From Scenedesmus sp. ARA3 (lineage: Eukaryota; Chlorophyta; Chlorophyceae; Sphaeropleales; Scenedesmaceae): DNA of 64,000 nucleotides. The position numbers and the translations under genes were made by a program. Under the pieces are notes generated by a model. That model was not told the DNA's origin and ran no database searches. It worked only from the letters and a program-made list of their open reading frames with translations. Positions 24,186 to 35,359 of the stretch are shown here, in pieces (positions within the stretch are counted from its first letter, which is position 1; each line of letters opens with the position of its first letter). Where the stretch lies: positions 1 to 64,000 of the forward strand of contig RWJK01000928.1 in NCBI GenBank assembly GCA_004335835.1, read 5' to 3'.

Positions 24186-24600
24186 GGCAGCAGCACGGGC
24201 ACTGCAGGCCTGCTGCTGCCCTCCTTTGAAGCAGCGCTGAGGCATGGCCATGTGCAAGATGCACGCGCAGGGCCTTTTGGGCATGTCATGGCAGTCAAGC
24301 ACGCCCAATGGCTTGCAAGCATGGCTGCTGAAGGCCAGGCATCCCTGCAGCAGCTGTTCAGCAGCTCGCTCCAGCAGCAACGCGGTGAGCTGCTGCTGCT
24401 GCTGCTGGATCACCTTTTTGCGCTGCACGTGAGCTGCTTGAAGCACGCATGGTGTGCTGTGAGCGATGCACATGCGCTGGGTGCGCTGAGAGCCGTGCAC
24501 AGTCTGACAAGCGCCGTTGGCAACTCATGCTACACAATGATCAATGTGATCAAGGAGCACCGCCAGCAAGCATGCAGCAGCAGCAACAGCGGCGGCAGCA

Positions 24601-24642
<42 letters not shown>

Positions 24643-25975
24643 CAGGCATTGCCAGCAGTACATCTAGCAGTGCCAGTGCAGTGGCAGTGCCAGTGCAGCA
24701 GCAAAGGCCGGCCGCAAGCCTGTCCCAGCCAGCGGAGGCTGCAGCGCAATGGTTAGTGCTGCTGAGCCGCTGCCTGTTTGTGCTGGCCAGTGCAATGGAG
24801 GCTGCTGTGTACTTGCCTGAGGAGCCTCAATCACCTGCAGCATGCTGGTGGACGCAAGCAGATGCCTCTCAGCATGGCCTAGTATCCCTGCGCTCTAGTG
24901 TTTTGGAGCAGTGCAGGTGGTACTTGGATGTGCTTTTGACCCACTCAAAGGATGCAACAGCACTGGCAACAGATGTGTTACTGCAGCTAACAGAGCAGCA
25001 TGCAGCAGCAGTAGCAGTGCTTGGAAGCCTGCAGGAGTACGCAGCAGCTGCCACAGGATGCAGCACAGTGCAGCAGCTGCTGGCAGACATAGCGGAGGTG
25101 CGGCTGCCGCAGCAGCTGCGCAGCTTTGCGCAGGCTGTGGCGGGCCGCATCCCACTCAGCACCGCCTGCAACAACCCTGGCTGTGTGAGCCTGGCGCAGC
25201 GCAGTGAGCTGCTGCTGGTGGGAGGCAAGAGCTGCGTGTGTGGCCGCTGCAAGGCAGCAAGGTCAGTACTGGGATGCTGCTAGAGTCAATCACTGCCAAA
25301 GAAAGCTGGTCGCCCCAGTGGAAAACACCCTGTGGTGACAGGGCAGTTGGCAGTGCTGTACAGCGTTATGTAATTGTCACATAAAACTATGCCGTGACTC
25401 TGGCGCATACCTTGAGCATGGGGCAATCCACAGCCGATGTTGTGCATGGGCTACTGTGCTTGCTGCACATCATGGTGGCCGCATGGCTCTGCCAGCTGTA
25501 GAACACTGTTTTGAGTCAAAGACTCCCTGATTTCAGTCGCAGCTATTGCCGCGATGCATTGACAACGTCGCAGCTTCAGCAGTTCTGCAGCCTGCTGCTG
25601 CTGGGTCACCTATGACAGCATGCCAGCCAAGCCGACGCATGCAACTGCCGTCAGATGCTTATGCTTGGGGTTATGTACAGTGTCATCATGCAAATGCGGG
25701 CGAGGGTTGCCCTTGCCTCATATGCTTGCGATATGCCTTTACAGCACTGATGACTATCGAATCGCGCGTGATGTCATGCTTGCAGCTTGCTGAAGTAACT
25801 GTTGCGACCATCGCTTTGCTGAGCTGCTGCTGCTGCTGCCGTCACTCGCAGGTACTGCTGCAAGGCCTGCCAGGTGGAGCACTGGAAGTGGCACAAGGCG
25901 CTGTGCAGGAGCAAGGCCAAGCCGGCGGCAGCAGCAGCAGCAACAGCTGCAGATCAACATCTGCAAGGCGTGTGA
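21533..25975 (+). CDS. Large helical protein with a C-terminal MYND zinc finger
   Basis: Four exons (21533-22001, 22279-23526, 24043-25261, 25852-25975) close in phase to 1019 aa. The body is Leu/Ala/Gln-rich, apparently all-helical, and broken by poly-Ser and poly-Gln tracts (about 21781-21852, 22330-22382, 23176-23211, 24094-24186, 24602-24643). The C-terminus is a MYND finger: CNNPGC, then SCVCGRCKAAR, then across the last intron YCCKACQVEHWKWHKALC, giving the full Cys/His series ending 23 residues before the stop. MYND fingers bind proline-rich peptides. C-terminal MYND proteins of this kind are abundant in chlorophyte genomes and mostly uncharacterised. No SET domain or other enzyme is visible. 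The 5' boundary of exon 2 was chosen by phase. Confidence 0.82.
23752..23826. repeat. Tandem 12-bp repeat in a MYND-gene intron
   Basis: CATTTCATTTGT is repeated about five times within intron 2 of the MYND gene, flanked on both sides by TGTCCTGCCTTCATTGCATT, so the flanks are repeated too. Confidence 0.92.
24094..24186. repeat. (AGC)n run encoding about 30 serines
   Basis: This is the longest pure triplet tract in the window, directly after SIGGGG at the start of MYND-gene exon 3. It is a likely polymorphic site. Confidence 0.95.
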
Positions 25976-28106
25976 ACGCGGTGATTTAGTGGTCACAGCG
26001 CTGTAGTGCGCCCGCACCTGCTGTTACAATGTTCCGCCACTTCACCTGGTTGATCAGCGAGAGCCTGACTAGCAGGATGTTGCTGCTTTGGTGACCTACA
26101 GGAAGCACCTTGCTTCACGGTGACCATGATCAAGCAGCATTGGGAAGGTCTAGACAATATCTTGTTGATATCTGTGCCGTTGATACTTGTGCTTGCTGTC
26201 GGCAGCAGGTGCCTCAAATGCGTCACGGTCATTGTCCTTGCTTTGCTTTGACGCGCTGCATGTAGCGCAGTATTGCCAGAATGCAAGATCTGGGCTGCTT
26301 GGGAAGGCCTAGGTCAGGATAGGCCTAGGTCACCTGACGGGTCAGCACTTCTGAGGTCCTATCAGAGTCTGACCTGCTTGGGGTGTCCTGACTGCGTTAT
26401 CCCAACTATGGGGCATGTTACAACACTGTCCAGCCGGCAAGGAGGCAGTTGATGTTGGAAGTGTGGACTGACCATAGGGTAAGCAAACCATACAAGCCAG
26501 GCTCACGCTATGCAGTGCACGGCTGCCTGTCCCACTGGCCAAATATGCAACAGAACGTATTTGTGAATGATGTGCAGCCAACTGAACAGTGTACAGTCTG
26601 TATGCATTGATGCGTCGTCAGATAACAAGTACACTGGCAGTACGCTGGGTGCTCTTGTTGTACATGTACTGCTTCAACGTGCTTCTGGCTGCTCGCCCCA
26701 ACACCCCGGGCACCCGAGCAGCTACAGCCGCAGTGCATCCAACAACATTCCGCTCTGTCCACGTCCTCGAACTTTCGAACTCAGGCTGCTGCAGCAGCAG
26801 CAGTAGCAGATCAACTGGTGCTGACACCCGCGCGCCAGCACGGCCGTAGACAACCATGATGCCAAGTGCAGAGCACGCATAGTACGGCATCATGGCTTGA
26901 AGGTCGCCTTCAAGCAGCCTGCATGAAGCCACATGTCATGCGTTGAGTGGGCTGCAGTGGCAACCGAGCTGACCAGCAGCTGTACATACGGACTCCATCC
27001 GGGATGTGTGTGCAGCGCTGGCAGCCGTCACTGCTGCAGCTCATGCATGTGAAACACCGGAGAAAAGATATCGCGTTTTGATCCGATAGTGTGCAGTCTA
27101 CGGATACATAAGAAGACACTATCAGGACATACGAAAACCATGGCGCAACACGTTACAGTACAAGGGGGTTGTGGGCCCCCTCAAAACGACTGACTCCTGA
27201 TTTATACCGGACCAAAGCATTGGCAGGCTTGGATCCGAATTTATAGGAGACAGACGCCTGCCACAACGCACTGGAGCTCGTTCTGCTGTCGAGGAGGACG
27301 AAACTGTCACAGAACACACCACACTGTGACTTCTCAACACACTGTGACAGGCCTGTGAAACCGCTGGCTATTACGTCATGAGCTGTGATAAAGCCCCGGC
27401 GTTCACTTTGACCCCGTCAGCAGCAGTATCTTGCCCCAGCACTGTCAGGGCTATACAATACTATTAACTCTGAGCTTTTCATCCTAAGTTTCAAACAGCG
27501 TCATCCACAGTTGGTGAGCGTCACTACTTTCACTCACAGCACTTCACCAGCAGTCATCCACCTGACGGTTGCCGCCTGTTCAATTGGTAACTGATCCCCT
27601 TATGCAACTCATCAGTGGCGCAGCATGCCATCAGTCCACCTCACACATGGGCCCTTAGAGCACGTGGCTGCCATTTTTTGATTCCTCAACGGCGCATCTT
27701 GCTGTCACAGCACTTCATGCGTGCGTCTCCCCGGTCACGCGTTCGTAGCCTCCGCGCAGCGCCTGCCGCGCATCAGCCAGCGCGTCCTCAGCGGCATCAG
27801 CCCACCTGCACAAAGCGTTTGGAAAAAGACAAAAGTAAAAGTAAAAATACGAACTGATACGGCTCCTGGATTCCCAGGAACTGAGGGAATGCATTGTTAC
27901 GCACTTTCAAGCATTGCTGGAACAGGAGATGTGTGTGGCAGTGTGCGGCAGCAGCTACGTAGCTGTGTACATGTACACGAGCGTGTACGTGTTACAAAGC
28001 ACGCAAGATCAAGCCAGCAGGTGTAAACCGACCCAGCTGTTGCATGTTTTGCTAGAAAAGCAGCAGCCCCAAACACCCTGCTGATGAGCATGTGAAACTG
28101 TCAACT
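25976..28106. other. Convergent intergenic region
   Basis: About 2.1 kb lie between the MYND gene and the aquaporin. One minus-strand frame (26618-26932) is listed separately. The rest has no recognisable gene. The 27.0-27.5-kb part is less CAG-rich than the surroundings. Confidence 0.45.
26618..26932 (-). CDS. Possible unidentified exon or small gene
   Basis: An open frame of 104 codons contains MMPYYACSALGIMVVYGRAG and RTWTERNVVGCTAAVAARVP. It has a mixed composition unlike the surrounding noise frames, but I recognise no family, and no splice partner was found. It may be chance. Confidence 0.2.
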   Translation of the reverse strand: MASCRLLEGDLQAMMPYYACSALGIMVVYGRAGARVSAPVDLLLLLLQQPEFESSRTWTERNVVGCTAAVAARVPGVLGRAARSTLKQYMYNKSTQRTASVLVI

Positions 28107-28460
28107 CCTTGTCACCTGCCAAACTGCCCAGTAGCTGAGAGCGGCTTATGCAATCACAGCAGCTGTGACACCATCCATATGCATTTGAACAGAGAGGAAA
28201 GCACATGTGGGTCCTGGCACCACCAGGCTACTTTGAAACCGCATGTCAGCTTACTCACCTGCCAAACTGCAGCCCAGTGCCGTACAGCGGCCAGGAGATG
28301 ACAGCACCAGCCACACCACCCAAATGCATCTGGCTGAGAGGTGGTTACATGTGGGTCCTGGCACATTCAGGCGAATTGCATGTCATCAGCCTCACCTGCC
28401 AAACTGCAGCCCAGTGCCATACAGCGGCCAGGAGATGACAGCACCAGCCACACCACCCAG
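28107..28460. repeat. Three tandem copies of the aquaporin last-exon end and 3' flank
   Basis: The segment CACCTGCCAAACTGCAGCCC...GCGGCCAGGAGATGACAGC occurs at about 28391-28459 (in the gene), about 28254-28321, and as a worn copy from about 28112. The period is about 137-147 bp. On the gene strand copy two still reads VAGAVISWPLYGTGLQFGR. Between the copies lies the 3'-flank motif GTGCCAGGACCCACATGT, itself repeated. Confidence 0.9.
28345..28349 (-). terminator. TGTAA polyadenylation signal of the aquaporin gene
   Basis: TTACA on the plus strand, about 43 bp after the stop. It sits inside the duplicated 3' unit; the next copy downstream has lost it. Confidence 0.5.
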
Positions 28461-30612
28461 CAGCTCAGCAAAGATGTAGGCGGGCGCGGCGCCCCAACCG
28501 CAGCCAAACACAATGGCAGGGCCTGCACATGCAGCAGCAGCATGTTGTGGCAGCCATGCAGGGTTGAGTCGAGGTGACGCAGTGTAGGGGCCTCACAATG
28601 CGCATTCCACCGCGCCGGCAAGCAGCAAGGTCAAATATTGGTGCTGCATGTCCTCACCAGCTGCTGCACTTGGTCCAGCGGTGTGCAGCGGTCTTCTAAA
28701 CTCACCGAGGAAGCGAGCAGGGTTGAGTGCAGCGCCAGTGAAGCCTCCACCGGTCAGCGCAGCAGCCCACACGGCCTGCAACAGGCACAGCAGAAACACA
28801 GCAGCGTCGCAAGAGCAGAAACAGGAACGTTACATCATGTTTGGCACTTCTCTGCTGTTTTTGCACGAAGCTGCACTTGAACGTGCGTATACATGCCAAG
28901 TTGTGCCTAGTTGTAGCGTACTCATCTGGCAGACAGCTGTGACAGGACGTCTGCAACCATCTTGCTGCATGCTCCTGCACAGTTTTTTCTCACCAGGCCG
29001 ATGGTGAGTGGCCCCATGGCCCCAAAGTCAGGCCGGCCGACAGCTACGCTGTGGCCTACACCGGGTGGTGATCCTGCTCTGATACATCATTGGTCAAACA
29101 CTCCGCTCAAACGATCACACGCAGCAAGCACTTGTCAGAAGCTTTTGCACCCACCAGGCCAATGGCGAGTGGTCTCATCACGCCCATCATCCTACAACAG
29201 GCATCACTAGCCTACTTGCTCGCAATTGATTGTACTCCTCTGTCACAGCTGTTGCACCCACCAGGCCGATGGTGAGTGGCCCCATGACCCCAAAGTCAGG
29301 CTGGCCCACAGCCACGCTGTAGATGATTGTAACTGGGCACATCATTTGCCGACCACTTTGCTCAAACGCTTGCATGCCAAATGCATATCCTCTGTCCAGG
29401 ATATGCACCCACCAGGCCAATGGCGAGTGGTCCCATGACCCCGAAGTCAGGCTGGCCCACAGCCACGCTGTAGATGGTGACCACCAGGAGGAAGGTCATG
29501 ATGGCCTCCCAGCCAAAAGCCTGGCCCAGGCTGATGCCCTGTGACAATATAACAACATTATAACATAATAACAGTGTTATGATACACATTTGTGCAAAAA
29601 TTTGCGCATGGCAAACGGGATTCGACATGGCGGTGCCAGCTGCAATGCCCAGCATGGTGAGTTTGGCCATTGTTCAGCCTTGCTATGACATAATATGTTG
29701 CGATATGTAGTGCAGCACAGCACTAGCGTACACTGTGTACACATCCCAAAAGGGCTGCATGCTGTTGGAAGGCATTGGCAGCGGCCACTGGCATGGTCAG
29801 GGGTTCAGCTTACATTGGGTGCAAAGCAGCCGACATCATGCGCCTTGGGGATCAGCAATATCTGCAGCAGCAGCGGCAGCAGCAGCAGCAGCGACGGCGG
29901 CGGCGGCAGCAGCAGCACGTGTGTCACTGTGGCACAAATCCGCTCCACTTCAACAGGCCTGCAAAGCTGCCACAGTGTTGTACTGTGCAAAGCACAAGCT
30001 GGACCGTGAAACAGCAGCAGCATGCCTGTCACATGCTGCTGCACACTCACGTGCATGCCGGCCGCCAGCACACAGCCGGCTGTTTGTGCCACGATGTAGG
30101 CCAAGCCCCTGGCCACTGAAGTGTGGCCGGTGACCAAAGTGGCGACAGTCACTGCGCGGCAGCAGCAGCAGCAGCAACAATGCACAACAGAGACACCGAG
30201 AGGCGGTTACAACATGTTCTGCGTGCAGTTGTAGCTGCAGGTACGCGTGCATTGCAGGTGCTGCAGTTTCCTGCAAACAGCTTAGGGGCGACACATGCCT
30301 TAGGCCGCTTTATGGCTGAGCCAACTCTCCCAACCTGCTGCAATGATACACACGCATTCAAATTTTGAATTCGGTTTCGACAAGACTGTGCAGCTGGTAT
30401 TGCATCCCACCTGCTGGGTTGAGGTGTCCGCCAGAGACATTGGCTGCAACATACACCAGCACCGCCAGAGCAATGCCATTTGCAGCTGCGGCTGAGGAGC
30501 CAGGAGCAGCTCCGCCGATGAACGCAAACAGGAAGCTGCAGACGAACTCTGCTGCGATTGCAGCATAGAGCCTGGTGGTGGTGCCTTCCTCAGTGTGCAG
30601 TAAACCAGGCAT
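28392..30612 (-). CDS. Aquaporin (MIP family)
   Basis: Six exons in transcript order (30612-30411, 30151-30051, 29861-29814, 29538-29413, 28775-28706, 28522-28392) close in phase to 225 aa. It is a membrane channel for water or small solutes. The N-half has LYAAIAAEFVCSFLFAFIGG, then VSGGHLNPAVTVATLV with the first NPA split by an intron after Ala. The second half has GISLGQAFGWEAIMTFLLVV, MGPLAIGLAVWAAALTGG, and FTGAALNPARFLGPAI with the second NPA-Arg. The last helix is AYIFAELLGGVAGAVISWPLYG. Both NPA boxes and six hydrophobic segments are present; TIP-like sub-typing would be a guess. A donor (GTAAGC, gene strand) near 30743 may belong to a 5'-UTR intron. Exon 4 and the last exon are partly duplicated in tandem. 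The gene is divergent from the F-box/LRR gene. Confidence 0.92.
28995..29478. repeat. Four tandem copies of the aquaporin exon-4 end plus splice donor
   Basis: On the plus strand CACCAGGCC(A/G)ATGG(C/T)GAGTGG occurs at about 28994, 29153, 29261 and 29409. Three of the copies continue as CCCCAAAGTCAGGC or CCCCGAAGTCAGGC. The gene strand reads QPDFGVMGPLTIGL or close variants followed by GTGGGT or GTGAGA. Only the 29.41-kb copy belongs to a full-length exon with its own acceptor; the rest lie in the next intron. Confidence 0.93.
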
Positions 30613-31150
30613 GCTTTCGTTGTCCTGTACAAGACCGCAGTTGGAATAGCAGTGCAAGAACAACTAATCAGTTTTTCCCGTGTCACGATTGACGTGATTG
30701 CATCACGACAAGAGCGGCAGCGCTGAGCACACGACAAGGCTTACCTGTCAGCTGACTGGAGGGTGATCCAGGAGCCACGTGTAGACAACCGACGTCAAGA
30801 AATGCAAACTGTTGCAAAACCACCTTGTGTTTTGCAGTCAAACTGGTAGCGGCACACGCCTGCGGACTGCTGCAAATCCGAAGTTCCATCCGTTACACAA
30901 CTGGGGTTTGGGCTTAGCTGGCCAACCATCCTGAGTTGCTAGATCAGCAGTAGCAATCGTGGCAGCTGTATATGGCTCTGCAATTTTCTTTATGCGCAGC
31001 GCGAGTGTCCACCGACAGCAACTGCCCGACACCAGTTTGGACACCCAGGAACAGCACAGCCACCTCCATGCATCATTGTAGGAGGTTTGTATACATTCAT
31101 CGTCTTCAATTCAATCCACTTGTGCTTTTTTAGCTGCGAGTGCATTTGAT
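30613..31150. promoter_or_regulatory. Divergent promoter region, aquaporin and F-box/LRR gene
   Basis: These 538 bp lie between two start codons. They may hold a non-coding first exon of the aquaporin. No element can be named with confidence. Confidence 0.45.
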
Positions 31151-31717
31151 ATGGCAGCTGAAGGTCTGCATGGTGCTCCACAGCACATACTGCAGCAGCA
31201 ACTGCCGCATGGAGTGCTGGAGTGCTTGTGCAGCAGCGCAACGCCAAGGCAGCGTGCAGCACTCTCAGCAGTATGCAAGGAGTGGAGGGAAGTCGTGCTG
31301 CTGAGCACTACCAGCCTCTCAGGTGCGTTACAGGCACCAATGCAGATGGTCTTGAAATGAGCCATCAAGTCAGCGCTGTTGTTAGCTGCTGTGCATTGGG
31401 TGGGCTCAGCAAGTGCAGCATGTACAGGCAGGCGCAGCACAGTGTGCGTGCCCAAAAACGCACACTGTGATGTCCCGAATGTGGTGGGCGCGTCAGCTGT
31501 ATTGCTGCCCTGCCTGCATCCATCCACATGCAATCCCGATCATTATGAATTCAACAGCAGCAGCTGCAGCAGCCGGGCCTGCAGCATGGCCTGCGCTTAC
31601 CGTCGCCAGCACACCACGCATGCAGCCGCACCAAACGCCCTGCTGTCACGGCTGCTCATGTTGTATCACCTCCCCTGTGTTGGTAGCCTGAATGCATGCT
31701 GTGTGCGTCACAACCAC

Positions 31718-31756
<39 letters not shown>

Positions 31757-32074
31757 ATCGCCCCTGCTCCTGCTCTGCACGTCACACATGTCTGCAGTCA
31801 ACCTCAAGTCAGATGCAGGAGCAGACTCCATCTCGCACTGGCTGCAGCAGCACGCATGTCAGCTGCAGGAGCTGTCTCTCTCCACAGTGGGGCTCTACAG
31901 TAGACACATCCACCCTCCCACCCGGCTGCGGCTGTTTCAGGCCCTGCATGCTGCTGCAGGCAGCACAGCAGCAGAACATCTAGGGGAGGCTGCAGCAGGC
32001 TGGGGTGGTCGTGGTGCTGCTGCTGCAGATGCTGAGGGCAGCTCAGATGAGGAAGAGCCAGACACAAAGCTGCT

Positions 32075-32111
<37 letters not shown>

Positions 32112-33395
32112 GAGGAGCAGCAGGCATCAGCGGCTCAGGGCCCCAGCAACCAGCACGGACAGCAAGCAGCAGCAGCAGCAGCAGGCGCTGGCGATCCTGC
32201 AAGCACTGCTGCAGCAGCCGCACCAACGCAGCAGCAGCCGCCGCCGCCGCCGCCGCAGGTGAAGCCGTTGCGCCTGACACACCTAGCGGTCAGTGCGCGG
32301 CTGGCGATACCAGACTGCGCTGCTATCGCCAGCCTGCCTGCCCCTCAGCTGGCCAGCCTGGCTCTGCTGGGGTCCCGCACCCGGCGGCTAGGGTTTGATG
32401 GTGTGGGCAGCTTGGCGCAGCTGCACCAACTGACGAGCCTGAAGGTGGGTGCGTAGGTCTGCTGTTGCATACGGCAAGCGTGGAGTTGTGACCATCTATG
32501 GTTTTGGTGGAGCAGCAGAGATAGTAGGCCTGGTGCGCTGTGGTGGTGTTCAGCCAGCAGCTGTTGTGCTGTATGTGCTGCAGTTTCTGGATGATATCGT
32601 GATGACTGCAGTCAACAAAGCCGCCCTGCCCTATCCTGCTGCATGACTGTGTTATGTATTTGATTCTTTTCTGTCCTGGGTTGCGCAGGTGGAGCGGCTA
32701 GGCATCGGCGATGACGCCGCAGTGATGCTCGCGCGCAGCCTGACGCAGCTGCTGCAGCTGTCGCTGTCGGGCAACAACATCGGGCCCGCGGGTGCTGCAG
32801 GCATTGCGCGGCACCTCACACGCCTGCAGCAGCTTGATGTGTCAGTCAACAGGTGGGTTCTATCATTTGATTGCCACGCTGCTGCCTACTGCAGAATAGT
32901 AACCTGTACCCGCCAGCTTTTAGGCTGTTGCTGACCCTTCTGTGGAGAGATTTTTGTGTAACCTCTGTCAGTGTGTTGAGCAGGTCTTCAGCAGGAGCGC
33001 CGTGGACTGCTTGCAAGAGCATGTGTTACTGAAAACTTGTGTCATTCACAACAATCTGCTGCTTGCAGGATCAAGGACGCAGGCCTGGCCAGCTTATGCA
33101 GCTCCCTGCACCGCCTGGACACCCTCAACCTCTCCGGCAACATCAAGTTTGCGCCAGCCACACTGCAGCAGCTGCAGTCCTTGACCAGCCTCACCTCGTT
33201 ACATGCAAGCAGCACAGGGCTGTGCAACCAAGGGCTGGCAGCGCTTGCACACAGCTTGCAGGCTGCGCCACTGCGTGTGCTAGATGCTGCTGGCAACAAA
33301 ATAAGCAAGGTGGATGCGGTCACTGCTCTGTCTGGGCTGACAAGCTTGACACTCAGCAGGAACCCGCTGCAGCTGGCTTGCAGCAAGGTGAGGTG

Positions 33396-33427
<32 letters not shown>

Positions 33428-35013
33428 GGCGGCGGCGGCACAGGGTTGCGCATTCTGCGTGTGGGAGGGCGCCGGGCGGCTGCAGTAGTGCAGGAGCAGC
33501 GTGATGCATGATTCTGCATGCCAAGCTGCAGTGCGTGCACAAGACTTTGGGGCCCGTAGTTTGATATGATGCTGTTGGGGTGGTGCAGCAGTAGCATATG
33601 TCTGACATGCACTCAGCAGCCACACATCGTACTGGCTTTGCTCCGTTGCACTTCTTGGTCTCAACACATCTGCCACACCTTTCTGCTGCTGACTTGACTG
33701 TAGGTGCTAGCATCAAGCCTGCCCCAGCTACAGGAGCTGGCCCTGTTCAATGCATACAATAAATGCACATTCATGCACCTTCAAGCGGTGCTGGACCAAG
33801 AGACCCTCACAGACGCATCTGCCACACCTTTCTGCTGCTGACTTGACTGCAGGTGCTGGCATCAAGCCTGCCGCAGCTACAGGAGCTGGTCCTGTTTGAC
33901 GCTCTGTCAGCCAAGGCAGTAGGCGCGCTGTCAGGCCTCGCCTCCAGCCTCACCTGCCTCACTTTGGGCTGTGACCCGGGCACAACAGCAGACGATGCCT
34001 CAAACCTCCCGCTGTCGAAAACACGCACGTGTTCGGCGCTCTTCAGCGCATTTGCAGAGGCAGGGAACCTGCAGGTGCTGTCTGTGCCGTGTGCAGGGCT
34101 GGGTGATGCGCAGGCAAAAATGCTGGCTCGCTTCGGGCCGGGTGCAAAGGGCGGTGTAACTGTTATAACAGCCCGCACGTCACTGGTGGCGCTGAACCTG
34201 GGGTATAACTCCATCAGTGCCGAGGGTTTGGGGTTTTTGAAGGAGCTGCCGCAGCTGGTGCGGTTGGAGCTGCGCTCCATGCGGCCGGAGCTTACAGATG
34301 CTGCTGCAAAGGCGCTGGTGCGTTGCAGCAGGTGCGTGCGTGGGGAAAACGTGTATTGTTTGAACAGATGCACTGTCTGTCCCGAGCTTGCATTCAACTC
34401 TTGTTGACACAGGTCGCATGCGATGCCAATGCGGCTCCAGCCAGCCAGCAGCAAGCGTTGAACATGGGACATGCAAGTCGTGTGCAGCATGCTCCTGGCT
34501 TCGGGGTTGCTGCCAGCATTACATCAATGTGCAGTGCAAGCATGAGCATCGGAAGGCAGATATAACTCAGCCGGCGTGACCAACTGCAACAGGGTAACCG
34601 TGCAGCAGCATGCAGCCGCCCCTGTTGCAATTTAAGCCCTCAGGCGATCCATGCCCTCAGGCAATTCATGCCCTCAGGCAAACCATGCCCTCAGGCAACC
34701 GTACAGCCCCGCTGCACGCAGTGCTTGTCCTCATCCATCTATCCTTCGCTTTGCTGCGCATTCTCCGTATTAAAGCACCTCTGCTTGTATTTCTTCCTGT
34801 TGCAGGCTGGAGCTGCTAGACCTGGCTTTCAACGACTTCAGCAGCGAAGGAGTCACCCAGCTGGGTACCTCAGGCCAGCTGGCGCGGCTGCGCCACCTCA
34901 ACCTGCGCAGCAACGTGCAGGTCGAAAAGAGCTCGGTCATCGCAGCAGCAGCGGGCCTGAGCGCCCTCACTTATCTAAACCTCTTGGAGCTTAGCGACGT
35001 GAGTGCACGCCCC

Positions 35014-35044
<31 letters not shown>

Positions 35045-35259
35045 GTGGCGGTGCTGGGGCTGGGGGTGCCAGAGCTGGAGCAAGAGGAGGTACAGCAGCG
35101 GCTGCTGCCGGGGCAGGCGCTGCAGGTGGGGGTGCGGCGCTGCTGCATGCAGACGTGTGGGCGGCGCTGCCGAATCTGCAGGAGCTGGTGGTGGGCACGT
35201 ACGGCCAGGGAGGCAGCGCGTTCAGGAGCGGCCGGCTGGTGATCAGCTGCGGCAGCTGA
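31151..35259 (+). CDS. F-box/leucine-rich repeat protein
   Basis: Six exons (31151-31322, 31798-32444, 32689-32852, 33069-33387, 33853-34331, 34806-35259) close in phase to 744 aa. Exon 1 holds an F-box (LPHGVLECLCSSATPRQRAA, then VCKEWREVVL). The remainder has RNase-inhibitor-type LRRs, for example LLQLSLSGNNIGPAGAAGIA, RLDTLNLSGNIKF, LVALNLGYNSISAEGLGFL and LELLDLAFNDFSSEGVTQLG. A poly-Gln and acidic insert sits in exon 2. The likely role is substrate receptor of an SCF ubiquitin ligase. The C-terminal end is uncertain: a strong donor (GTGAGT at 34999) and acceptors near 35045 would instead read a frame with VAVLGLGVPELEQEEVQQRL. Introns 4 and 5 hold tandem repeats. Confidence 0.8.
31719..31757. 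repeat. (CTG)n run before an F-box/LRR acceptor
   Basis: About twelve CTG units lie in intron 1, some 40 bp upstream of the exon-2 acceptor, in the position of a polypyrimidine tract. Confidence 0.9.
33667..33905. repeat. Two tandem copies of an acceptor plus exon-5 start in the F-box/LRR gene
   Basis: CATCTGCCACACCTTTCTGC followed by the acceptor and GTGCT(A/G)GCATCAAGCCTGCC occurs at 33667 and 33816, a period of 149 bp. Both copies read VLASSLPQLQEL(A/V)LF. The upstream copy (acceptor ending 33703) stays open to a stop near 33839 and could be a cryptic exon. Confidence 0.93.
34631..34702. repeat. 15-bp tandem repeat in intron 5 of the F-box/LRR gene
   Basis: CATGCCCTCAGGCAA and close variants are repeated four times. 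Confidence 0.92.
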
Positions 35260-35352
35260 GGCACTAGTTTCGGCATGACAGGCGCAGTGCTGTGCTGGCA
35301 GCTGAGGCACTAGTTGCAGCATGACAGGCGCAGTGCTGCGCTGGCAGCTGCC
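35250..35352. repeat. Tandem duplication across the F-box/LRR stop codon
   Basis: CAGCTGAGGCACTAGTT followed by GCATGACAGGCGCAGTGCTG occurs twice, about 50 bp apart. The first copy includes the TGA stop at 35257-35259. Confidence 0.9.
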
Positions 35353-35359
35353 GGGTGTA

